8,772 bases of DNA, from positions 1 to 8,772 of the forward strand of contig JAJYYW010000037.1 of NCBI GenBank assembly GCA_021800575.1. The letters are read 5' to 3'. Shown one piece after another: positions 1 to 6,358 of the stretch. Below the pieces are notes generated by a model, which worked only from the letters and a program-made list of their open reading frames with translations, ran no database searches and was not told where the DNA came from. Source of the DNA: a bacterium. GTDB lineage: Bacteria; JAMCPX01. Every line of letters begins with the position of its first letter. The first letter of the stretch is position 1. The position numbers and the translations under genes are program-made.

Positions 1-1968
1 GATCCATCGACTGGCGACAGAAAGATGTTGGGTGATTATCTGCTCAATGCTCAGGGTGAAGATGTCGTGGCAGGCATAAGGACCCCAAAACCCATATCAG
101 AACTTGGGAAAGAGATGCCCGTTGTTTTCAGACAGTTGCGGGACATCACGACAAGGCTTGAGAAGCACTACCGGGATGTTCAGGACTTTGAATTCACCAT
201 CGAAAACGAAAAGCTGTACATGCTGCAAACGAGAACCGGTAAAAGAACCCCCCAGGCAGCACTGAAGATAGCGGTTGATCTGGTCAGGGAAAAGCTCATA
301 ACCAAAGAGCAGGCGATAGCACGGATAGAGCCCGATAAGCTCGAACAGCTTCTTCATCCGGTTTTTGATACCAAGGCAAAGTACGATGTTATTGCAAAAG
401 GACTTGCCGCCTCACCGGGTGCTGCCTCAGGAATGATTGTCCTTGAGGCGAACAGGGCTGTCGAATGGGCACAGAAAGACCAGGCCGTTATCCTTTTACG
501 GGAAGAGACATCCCCGGATGATATCCACGGCATGGATGCCTCGAAAGGCATATTGACCAGGCGGGGAGGTATGACGTCCCACGCCGCTGTCGTCGCGCGC
601 CAGTATGGAAAGCCTGCCATTGTGGGGTGCGAGGTCCTGGAGATAGATGAGAAAACACATTCTGTGAAGGTGGGAGACAAATTATTAAAAGAAGGAGATT
701 ACATCTCGATCAATGGCTCCACCGGAGATGTCATTATCGGAAAGGTCCCGTTTGTCGATCCGGACCTTACCGGCGATTTTAAAACCATCATGACCTGGGC
801 CGATAATATCAGGAGACTCGGCGTGCGGGCGAATGCAGATACCCCAAGGGATGCAAGCAGGGCGCGGGCGTTCGGCGCGCAGGGTGTCGGCCTGTGCAGG
901 ACAGAGCACATGTTCTTTGCGGAAGATAGAATCGGTATCATGCAGAAAATGATCCTTGCGGAAACGCGGGAAGAGCGACTCAAGTTTCTCGATATGCTCC
1001 TCGTTATGCAGCGTAAGGATTTTGTCGGAATCCTCAAGGAGATGCAGGGCCTGCCGGTGACCATACGGCTGCTGGACCCCCCGCTCCATGAATTCCTTCC
1101 CAAGAGGGAGGAATTGATGGTCGAGATAGCCCGGCTTGAACTCCAGGGCGGTTCTCCGGCTGTTTTGGCCGAGAAAAAGACCCTGCTTGCGCGTGTCGAA
1201 GAGCTTCATGAATTCAATCCCATGCTTGGTCTGCGGGGAGCGCGGCTCGGTATTATCATGCCAGACATAACCAGGATGCAGGTCAGGGCCATTATCGAGG
1301 CAGCCTGTGAACTGCAGGGCCAGGGCATCAAGGTCTTCCCCGAAATAATGCTGCCGGTTATCAGTATGGTTGAAGAGATGCATGCACAAAAGGCAATTGT
1401 GCTTGAAACAGCCAATGCGGTCATGAAACAGAAGAATAAAAAGATCAAATTCCTGGTCGGAACCATGATAGAATTGCCCAGGGCAGCAATCACGGCCGAC
1501 GAGATTGCACAGGAGGCAGAGTTTTTCTCCTTTGGAACAAACGACCTGACCCAGACGACCTACGGGTTTTCCAGGGATGATGCCGGAAGGTTTATCAGTT
1601 TTTACCGATCCTATTCAGAGCATTGCCCGATCTGCGGCGGCAGATTGAACAAGGATGGTGTGTGCGAGGTATGCGGCTACCAGGTAACCGTAAAACCCCG
1701 GAATATCCTGTCGTTCGATCCCTTTGCAACCATTGACACGAAGGGTGTGGGAGGACTTGTCGCCCTGGCGGTGGAAAAAGGCAAAAAGGTCAGGCCCGAT
1801 ATCAAACTCGGCATTTGCGGCGAGCACGGCGGTGACCCGCAGACCATACATTTCTGCCACAACACAGGTTTGACATACGTGAGCTGCTCGCCGTACAGGA
1901 TACCTGTTGCGCGTCTTGCTGCAGCACAGGCTGTATTGAGCGGTCAACCGGTAAAGCGTAAAAAGTAA
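1..1968 (+). CDS. ppdK: Pyruvate, phosphate dikinase (5'-truncated by window edge)
   Basis: This enzyme interconverts pyruvate + ATP + Pi and phosphoenolpyruvate + AMP + PPi in the cytoplasm. The reading frame is open from base 1, and its first residues (DPSTGDRK) already match the family's conserved NPSTGE block. The ATG at 25 is therefore internal and about 260 residues are missing upstream. Numbering from base 1, the domains in order are: end of the ATP-grasp nucleotide-binding domain (to about 110); swivelling phosphohistidine domain with GGMTSHAAVVAR, phospho-acceptor His194; and PEP/pyruvate TIM barrel with GLCRTEH (Arg300), GTNDLTQ (Asn514, Asp515) and GICGEHGG (catalytic Cys606). Using Clostridium symbiosum numbering recalled from memory, His194 and Arg300 match His455 and Arg561 with one common offset, but Cys606 is 36 residues further on than expected. 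Of these, 29 fall between the GTND loop and the cysteine, where a four-cysteine insert sits. Otherwise the gene looks intact and functional. Confidence 0.97.
   Translation, partial: DPSTGDRKMLGDYLLNAQGEDVVAGIRTPKPISELGKEMPVVFRQLRDITTRLEKHYRDVQDFEFTIENEKLYMLQTRTGKRTPQAALKIAVDLVREKLITKEQAIARIEPDKLEQLLHPVFDTKAKYDVIAKGLAASPGAASGMIVLEANRAVEWAQKDQAVILLREETSPDDIHGMDASKGILTRRGGMTSHAAVVARQYGKPAIVGCEVLEIDEKTHSVKVGDKLLKEGDYISINGSTGDVIIGKVPFVDPDLTGDFKTIMTWADNIRRLGVRANADTPRDASRARAFGAQGVGLCRTEHMFFAEDRIGIMQKMILAETREERLKFLDMLLVMQRKDFVGILKEMQGLPVTIRLLDPPLHEFLPKREELMVEIARLELQGGSPAVLAEKKTLLARVEELHEFNPMLGLRGARLGIIMPDITRMQVRAIIEAACELQGQGIKVFPEIMLPVISMVEEMHAQKAIVLETANAVMKQKNKKIKFLVGTMIELPRAAITADEIAQEAEFFSFGTNDLTQTTYGFSRDDAGRFISFYRSYSEHCPICGGRLNKDGVCEVCGYQVTVKPRNILSFDPFATIDTKGVGGLVALAVEKGKKVRPDIKLGICGEHGGDPQTIHFCHNTGLTYVSCSPYRIPVARLAAAQAVLSGQPVKRKK
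1624..1674 (+). other. Zinc-ribbon-like CxxC-x9-CxxC insert within PPDK
   Basis: Cysteine codons at 1624, 1633, 1663 and 1672 form C-P-I-C-G-G, then nine residues from the second to the third cysteine, then C-E-V-C-G-Y. This is the look of a rubredoxin-knuckle/zinc-ribbon pair. In the dikinases I remember, only about 12 residues separate SRDDAG(K/R)F from the DPF motif. Here there are 41 (codons 1594-1716). The reading frame and the flanking conserved blocks are intact, so this is an in-frame insertion and not a sequencing error. Metal binding is inferred only from the cysteine spacing. Confidence 0.75.
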
Positions 1969-1982
1969 ATGGGTGAAAAAAC

Positions 1983-2020
1983 GCACAAGGGGTTGGATAT
2001 CAACCCTTTGTGCTGTTATT
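1983..2020 (+). terminator. Probable rho-independent terminator after ppdK
   Basis: A 13-bp stem with one G-U pair is formed by 1983-1995 and 2001-2013, closing a 5-nt loop (GATAT, 1996-2000). It begins 15 nt after the ppdK stop. An A-run (1975-1981) precedes it, and a moderately T-rich stretch (TGTTATTTCT, 2014-2023) follows. The T-tract is not uninterrupted, so efficiency is uncertain. The near-perfect symmetry could also serve as a protein-binding palindrome, but position and form favour a terminator. Confidence 0.75.
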
Positions 2021-2053
2021 TCTGCCGGTGCAAACGAAAATCCCTTTAAATAA

Positions 2054-2083
2054 TTAACCCGTTAGCAGTGTTTGTTGAATAAT
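2054..2083 (+). promoter_or_regulatory. Candidate sigma-70-like promoter for the lipoprotein/rml unit
   Basis: TTAACC (2054-2059, four of six matches to TTGACA) lies 18 nt before AATAAT (2078-2083, five of six matches to TATAAT), in the AT-rich gap after the ppdK terminator. A promoter is expected somewhere here, because the downstream genes form one packed unit. The individual boxes are weak, and AT-rich DNA gives such matches by chance. Confidence 0.25.
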
Positions 2084-2110
2084 TGTAAATATCGATTCGT
2101 TGTGGGTTAA

Positions 2111-2137
2111 AACACGCAATGGATTGTTATTGCGGTT
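2111..2137 (+). other. Inverted repeat / stem-loop upstream of the lipoprotein gene
   Basis: CGCAAT (2115-2120) and ATTGCG (2129-2134) form a perfect 6-bp stem around an 8-nt loop. Allowing A2114 as a bulge adds three pairs (AAC 2111-2113 with GTT 2135-2137). It lies in the presumed 5' leader, 38 nt before the start codon, and could be an operator or a leader hairpin. There is no direct evidence of function. Confidence 0.3.
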
Positions 2138-2175
2138 CGGTTGACAGAGACGGGGAATTTCTGTAAAAGGCAAGC

Positions 2176-2844
2176 ATGCAGAGATATATCAAATACGCAG
2201 CTTTCATAGGTCTCATCCTGCTGTCGGGATGTATCAATGTAAAAGAACACATTGTCCTCAACCTGAATGGTTCGGGGAGTATGCAGCTTTCCTATTATAT
2301 ACCCGAGGCGCTTATGAAGGATCAAAACAGCCTGCGGAATGCCATGGTACAGACAGGCATCGAATTTCCCCTGACGGTCAAAGATTTCAACGAGCAATTT
2401 GCAGGGCTGAAAGGCGTTGACGTCAAAAAGGTCAGTGTGTCAACAGACAAAGGATATTATATCCTTGACGGGAGGGTGAAATTTCGCGCTATCAAGGATG
2501 TCAGGATGAACAATGTACAATTCCAGCTTGCAGCGGCCGGCAACAACAGGGAATTGACGATTTCATTGATTAACGCCATGACCAGGACTCAGGACACGCA
2601 TACATCGGCACGGATGAATTATGAAAACATCCTCAAGGGATCGCTTGCGAACTACGGCATAAAATTCAAGGTCAGTTTTCCAACCAAGGTGATCTCTGCC
2701 AACGGGAATATTCAGGACAGGGATGTTACCTGGGATGTACCGATGAATGTTTTTCTCAAGAGCCAGGCAAAAACCATGGAACTCAGGGCTGTTTACAGCG
2801 GCAGCCCGACAATCTTCGACAGGATAAGGGATTTCTTCCGATAA
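2176..2844 (+). CDS. Predicted outer-membrane-type lipoprotein, unknown function
   Basis: I do not recognise a specific family. The 222-residue product starts with a short basic N-region (Arg3, Lys6), a hydrophobic core (residues 7-16) and a clear lipobox Leu16-Ser-Gly-Cys19, so signal peptidase II should cleave before Cys19. The residue after the cysteine is Ile, not Asp, which favours the outer membrane in Gram-negatives. The mature part looks beta-rich, begins with a KEHIVLNLNGSGSM stretch, and has no later membrane segment. This start resembles DUF3153/LppM-type ectodomains in style, but that is only an impression. The start codon follows AAAAGG at a normal spacing. The stop (TAA 2842-2844) overlaps the rmlA ATG by 1 nt, so translation is probably coupled to the sugar-nucleotide genes. 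A cell-envelope role linked to the polysaccharide is an inference from context. Confidence 0.85.
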   Translation: MQRYIKYAAFIGLILLSGCINVKEHIVLNLNGSGSMQLSYYIPEALMKDQNSLRNAMVQTGIEFPLTVKDFNEQFAGLKGVDVKKVSVSTDKGYYILDGRVKFRAIKDVRMNNVQFQLAAAGNNRELTISLINAMTRTQDTHTSARMNYENILKGSLANYGIKFKVSFPTKVISANGNIQDRDVTWDVPMNVFLKSQAKTMELRAVYSGSPTIFDRIRDFFR

Positions 2845-3908
2845 TGAAGGCATTGATACTGAGCGGCGGCAAGGGCACACGGCTGAGGCCCATCACCCAT
2901 ACGGGCGCAAAGCAGCTTATCCCGGTAGCGAACAAGCCCATCCTGTTCTACGCGATCGAGGCCATACGTGACGCAGGCATCACGGATATCGGCATCATCG
3001 TGGGAGACACTGCCGAGGAGGTCAGGGGCGCCGTAGCCGACGGGAAAAAATTCGGTGTCACCATAACCTACATCCAGCAGGACAAGCCGCTGGGACTGGC
3101 CCACGCAGTGCTCATCGCGAGGGATTTTCTCAAGGACGAGCCGTTTGTCATGTATCTGGGGGACAACCTTATCAAGAGCGGCATCACCAACCTGGTCGAG
3201 CAGTTCAAGGATCGTTCTCCGAATTCGCAGATATTGCTCGCCCATGTCAAAAAGCCGAATCAATTCGGCGTTGCCGAGTTGAAAGACTCGGCTGTGGTGC
3301 GCCTCGAGGAAAAACCGAAGAAGCCCAAGAGCGACCTTGCCCTGGTCGGTGTGTACATGTTCGACAAGCACATCCATACAGCGGTCCGGTCCATCAAGCC
3401 GTCCAAGCGCGGAGAGCTGGAGATTACGGACGCTATCCAGTGGCTCATCGATCATAAGTTCAGGGTCCTGCCCCACATCGTGACCGGGTGGTGGAAGGAC
3501 ACCGGAAAACTGGAAGACATGCTCGAGGCGAACAGGATGATGCTCGATCTGTACGAGACGGATATCAGGGGTACCGTTGACAGGCAGTCCCGGGTTGAGT
3601 TCAAGGTTATAGTTGAAAAGGGCGCTGTGGTGAAAAATTCCATCATCAGGGGGCCTGCCGCGATCGGCAGGGGTGCGAAAATCGTCAATTCGTACATCGG
3701 TCCATTCACCTCGATATCGTCGGGTACCGAGGTTATCAACAGCGAGATAGAGCACAGCATCATTCTTGAAAACTGCCGAATCGAGGACGTCGGTATCAAG
3801 ATAGAAGACAGTCTGGTCGGCAGGGGCGTTGCAGTGAAAAAGCTCAACGAGAAACCGAAGGTGTACCGGCTGCTGCTCGGAGACAACAGCACGGTGGGAC
3901 TGCCGTAA
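2844..3908 (+). CDS. rmlA: Glucose-1-phosphate thymidylyltransferase, long form
   Basis: This catalyses the first step of dTDP-L-rhamnose synthesis: glucose-1-phosphate + dTTP to dTDP-glucose + PPi. The N-terminal nucleotidyltransferase domain (about 1-235) shows GGKGTRLRP (8-16), KQLIPVANKP (23-32), GLAHA (84-88), the metal-binding GDN (106-108), EEKPKKPKS (155-163), RGELEITD (189-196) and WKDTG (217-221). The C-terminal part (about 242-350) has the repeating hexapeptide character of a left-handed beta-helix. At 354 residues this is the long form (StrD/GraD-like), not the roughly 290-residue enterobacterial RmlA. Long forms also serve other deoxysugar pathways, but the rmlB and rmlD neighbours support rhamnose. 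The ATG shares one base with the preceding stop. An AAGGG lies 13 nt upstream, a little far, which suggests reinitiation from the lipoprotein gene. Confidence 0.93.
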   Translation: MKALILSGGKGTRLRPITHTGAKQLIPVANKPILFYAIEAIRDAGITDIGIIVGDTAEEVRGAVADGKKFGVTITYIQQDKPLGLAHAVLIARDFLKDEPFVMYLGDNLIKSGITNLVEQFKDRSPNSQILLAHVKKPNQFGVAELKDSAVVRLEEKPKKPKSDLALVGVYMFDKHIHTAVRSIKPSKRGELEITDAIQWLIDHKFRVLPHIVTGWWKDTGKLEDMLEANRMMLDLYETDIRGTVDRQSRVEFKVIVEKGAVVKNSIIRGPAAIGRGAKIVNSYIGPFTSISSGTEVINSEIEHSIILENCRIEDVGIKIEDSLVGRGVAVKKLNEKPKVYRLLLGDNSTVGLP

Positions 3909-3954
3909 GCAGCTGGTACCGGACGACGGTATGTGGCATGCATCGATGGCGAAC

Positions 3955-3961
3955 AAGGAGG
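3955..3961 (+). promoter_or_regulatory. Strong ribosome binding site that sets the rmlC-like start
   Basis: AAGGAGG is separated by 4 nt from the ATG at 3966. It supports that start over the in-frame GTG at 3933, which would translate through the Shine-Dalgarno itself and add 11 residues (ACIDGEQGGI after the initiator) with no family resemblance. Confidence 0.8.
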
Positions 3962-3965
3962 AATC

Positions 3966-4421
3966 ATGATAGATGGTGTAAAAATTAAAAACCTGAAGGT
4001 CATCTGCGACGAGCGGGGCAGGCTGATGGAGATCCTCAGGTCCGACGACGAACTGTTTTCGAAGTTCGGGCAGGTGTATATGACCACCGCATATCCCAGT
4101 GTCGTCAAGGCCTGGCATTACCACAAGCACCAGACAGACAACATGAGCGTCGTGAAAGGGATGATGAAGATCGTGCTCTATGATGACCGGGAAGGCTCGA
4201 AGACGAAGGGCGAGGTCAACCAGTTTTTCGCGGGCGAGCACAACCCCATTCTCGTATCAATACCCGAGATGGTATATCACGGGTTTAAATGCGTCAGTGA
4301 AACAGAGGCAATCGTGATCAATGTGCCCACCAATATTTTCAATTATAAACAGCCGGACGAGTACCGGATAGACCCCCATAACAATACGATACCGTACGAC
4401 TGGTCCAGGAAGGACGGGTAA
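3966..4421 (+). CDS. rmlC: RmlC-like cupin, probable dTDP-4-dehydrorhamnose 3,5-epimerase family
   Basis: A 151-residue single-cupin protein related to the enzyme that epimerises dTDP-4-keto-6-deoxyglucose at C3 and C5. Family marks are DERG (15-18), the His-rich KAWHYHKHQ strand (48-56) where classical enzymes have RGLHxQ, YDDRE (72-76), YHGF (104-107) and a C-terminal YDW (144-146). It is about 30 residues shorter than the classical Salmonella-type RmlC. By eye, the lysine of the classical KLV motif and the tyrosine of the LYK motif are not conserved (about Asp59 and Asn119 here). The two family histidines (51 and 105) are kept. It sits exactly where rmlC belongs, between rmlA and rmlB, with a TAATG overlap into rmlB. 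I infer that it completes the rhamnose pathway, but a 3-epimerase or ketoisomerase role cannot be excluded. Confidence 0.8.
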   Translation: MIDGVKIKNLKVICDERGRLMEILRSDDELFSKFGQVYMTTAYPSVVKAWHYHKHQTDNMSVVKGMMKIVLYDDREGSKTKGEVNQFFAGEHNPILVSIPEMVYHGFKCVSETEAIVINVPTNIFNYKQPDEYRIDPHNNTIPYDWSRKDG

Positions 4422-5443
4422 TGAAGCTTTTGATCACCGGCGGTGCCGGGTTTATCGGATCGAATTTCATACTCTTCATGCTGGAGCACCATCCTGATTA
4501 CGATATCATCAACCTCGATAAACTTACGTACGCGGGTAACCTCGAAAACCTCGTCTCCGCAGCTGGCAGCCGGCACTACACGTTTATCCGGGGCGACATC
4601 GCGGATGCAAAACTGGTTCACGATATCCTTGATACGAGGGTGGACGCAGTCATCAACTTTGCGGCAGAATCGCACGTGGACAGGAGCATCCTCGAACCTG
4701 CGGCCTTCATCACGACCAACATCCTGGGGACGCAGATCCTGCTCGATTGTGCGCGGGAAAAACGGGTGGGCAGGTTTATCCAGATATCCACGGACGAGGT
4801 GTACGGGTCACTCGGTCCGTCCGGACGATTTTCGGAAACGACGTGCCTGCACCCCAACAGCCCCTATTCCGCGAGCAAGGCTTCTGCGGACATGATCGCG
4901 CACGCATACTACGAAACATTCGGAATGCCCGTCATGATCACCCGGACATCGAACAACTACGGACCCTACCAGTTTCCCGAGAAACTACTGCCCCTCGCTG
5001 TCACGAACCTTCTTGAAGACAGGCCGGTTCCCATCTATGGCGACGGGATGAACGTGCGGGACTGGATCTTTGTGACGGATAACGCCGAGGCAATCGATCT
5101 GGTTTTGCACAAGGGGAAGGAAGGCGAGGTCTACAACATCGGGGCCGGCTATGAGAGCACGAACAAGGCATTGATAGACAGCGTGCTTCGCCTCATGGGA
5201 AAACCGGAATCCCTGATCACCTATGTGAAAGACAGGCCCGGGCATGACCGCCGGTATGCGATAGACCCTTCGAAAATCATAAACGAGCTCGGCTGGTCAC
5301 CCCGGACATCCCTCGATCAAGGTCTGAAGGCCACCATTGACTGGTATAGTACGCACCGGGCGTGGTGGGACAGGATTAAATCAGGGGAATACCTGGCGTA
5401 TTACGAAAAGAATTACGCTGTCAAAGGACTCAAGGGTTATTAG
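4421..5443 (+). CDS. rmlB: dTDP-glucose 4,6-dehydratase
   Basis: This converts dTDP-glucose to dTDP-4-keto-6-deoxyglucose with tightly bound NAD. It is an extended short-chain dehydrogenase of 340 residues, normal for the family. Visible features are the Rossmann GGAGFIG (7-13), the catalytic Thr124-Asp125-Glu126 in STDEVYGS (the Asp-Glu pair separates dehydratases from plain epimerases), Tyr149-xxx-Lys153, RTSNNYGPYQFPEKL (175-189), and the sugar-nucleotide-binding RDW (213-215) and RPGHDRRYAID (272-282). The ATG overlaps the rmlC-like stop by one base. AGGAAGGA (4407-4414), 6 nt upstream, is a good ribosome binding site. Confidence 0.96.
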   Translation: MKLLITGGAGFIGSNFILFMLEHHPDYDIINLDKLTYAGNLENLVSAAGSRHYTFIRGDIADAKLVHDILDTRVDAVINFAAESHVDRSILEPAAFITTNILGTQILLDCAREKRVGRFIQISTDEVYGSLGPSGRFSETTCLHPNSPYSASKASADMIAHAYYETFGMPVMITRTSNNYGPYQFPEKLLPLAVTNLLEDRPVPIYGDGMNVRDWIFVTDNAEAIDLVLHKGKEGEVYNIGAGYESTNKALIDSVLRLMGKPESLITYVKDRPGHDRRYAIDPSKIINELGWSPRTSLDQGLKATIDWYSTHRAWWDRIKSGEYLAYYEKNYAVKGLKGY

Positions 5444-5451
5444 CACCCGTC

Positions 5452-6330
5452 ATGACGCGCACACAGGTCGTTATCACAGGGGCAGGCGGCATGCTTGCCA
5501 CAGCACTTGAGGCTGTTCTGCGGCCGGATTTTTCGGTGACAGCGTTAACCGAGCAGCAGCTCGATATAACCGACAGAGACGCCGTTTCCGAATCCCTGCA
5601 GTCGCTGCGGCCGGAGCTCATCATCAATGCAGCTGCATTCACGGCAGTCGACCGGTGTGAGAGCGAGGAAGAAACGGCAATGCTGGTGAACGGGACTGCA
5701 GTCGGGTACCTTGCACAGGCAGCGCAGGATACCGGGGCACGGATAATCCATATCAGTACGGATTACATCTTCGACGGAGAGAAGGACGGTCCTTATGCCG
5801 AGGAGGACACCCCCTATCCTATTTCCGTGTACGGACGTTCGAAATTGCTGGGCGAGCAGGAGCTGGCACGGTTTTCCGGGGCGTACCTTATACTCAGGAC
5901 CCAGTGGCTGTTCGGCGAGAACGGCAACAACTTCGTTGATACGATCCTGAAGCTTGCACAGGAGAACAGCACGCTGAAGGTCGTCGACGATCAGTACGGG
6001 AGCCCGACGTATACGAAGGACCTCGCCTCGGTTATCCGGTGGTTTGCACACCACCCGGAGATCCGGGGAAAGGTGTTTCATTATTCGAATGAAGGCATTG
6101 TGTCATGGTTCGGATTTGCCCGCGAGATACTCAAGCTCGCCGGGATGCAGGCAACGGTTGTTCCGGTCGATTCGTCGGCATTTGTGCGGCCTGCCCGCAG
6201 ACCGCACAATTCGGGACTGGACAAGACAGCGGTCCGGCAGGTTACAAAGGTTGACATCCGGCCGTGGTATGATGCACTGTATGAATACCTGGATACGAAC
6301 GGGAAACTGCGGAAGCGTTCCGGTTCATAA
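5452..6330 (+). CDS. rmlD: dTDP-4-dehydrorhamnose reductase
   Basis: This catalyses the last step, the NAD(P)H-dependent reduction of dTDP-4-keto-L-rhamnose to dTDP-L-rhamnose. The 292-residue length is normal. Seen are the nucleotide-binding GAGGMLA (10-16), NAAAFTAVD (59-67), STDYIFDG (102-109), the catalytic Tyr127-xxx-Lys131, QYGSPT (181-186) and the C-terminal RPxxSxLD-type block (RPHNSGLD, 250-257). It starts 8 nt after the rmlB stop. I see no clear Shine-Dalgarno close to the ATG (the nearest purine run, AAGGG, ends about 17 nt before it), so it may rely on ribosomes finishing rmlB. Confidence 0.95.
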   Translation: MTRTQVVITGAGGMLATALEAVLRPDFSVTALTEQQLDITDRDAVSESLQSLRPELIINAAAFTAVDRCESEEETAMLVNGTAVGYLAQAAQDTGARIIHISTDYIFDGEKDGPYAEEDTPYPISVYGRSKLLGEQELARFSGAYLILRTQWLFGENGNNFVDTILKLAQENSTLKVVDDQYGSPTYTKDLASVIRWFAHHPEIRGKVFHYSNEGIVSWFGFAREILKLAGMQATVVPVDSSAFVRPARRPHNSGLDKTAVRQVTKVDIRPWYDALYEYLDTNGKLRKRSGS

Positions 6331-6358
6331 AACTAATCCATAAAGAAGAGGGAATCGT

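Noticed and set aside
25..27. ATG at 25 as the true start of the dikinase gene
   Set aside because: The frame is open to base 1, and the eight upstream codons encode the conserved PSTG block, so the gene begins before the window.
685..1389. Open frame of 234 codons on the - strand opposite ppdK
   Set aside because: It lies wholly within the conserved dikinase barrel, shows no recognisable domain, and has no supporting ribosome site or gap.
2141..2169. Perfect TTGACA (2141-2146) with TAAAAG (2164-2169) 17 nt later, as a promoter
   Set aside because: The -10 box would overlap the ribosome binding site, and transcription would begin at about the start codon (2176), giving a leaderless mRNA although a Shine-Dalgarno is present. 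The -10 match is only four of six.
3916..3932. Small hairpin (TACCG/CGGTA) in the 57-nt gap between rmlA and the rmlC-like gene, as a terminator
   Set aside because: The stem is only 5-6 bp, no T-run follows, and the surrounding genes belong to one pathway, so termination here is unlikely.
2793..4241. Long open frame of 482 codons on the - strand opposite rmlA and the rmlC-like gene
   Set aside because: It is antisense to two clearly recognisable genes, its translation shows no family motif, and it would span their junction. Codon bias on the + strand explains the lack of stops.
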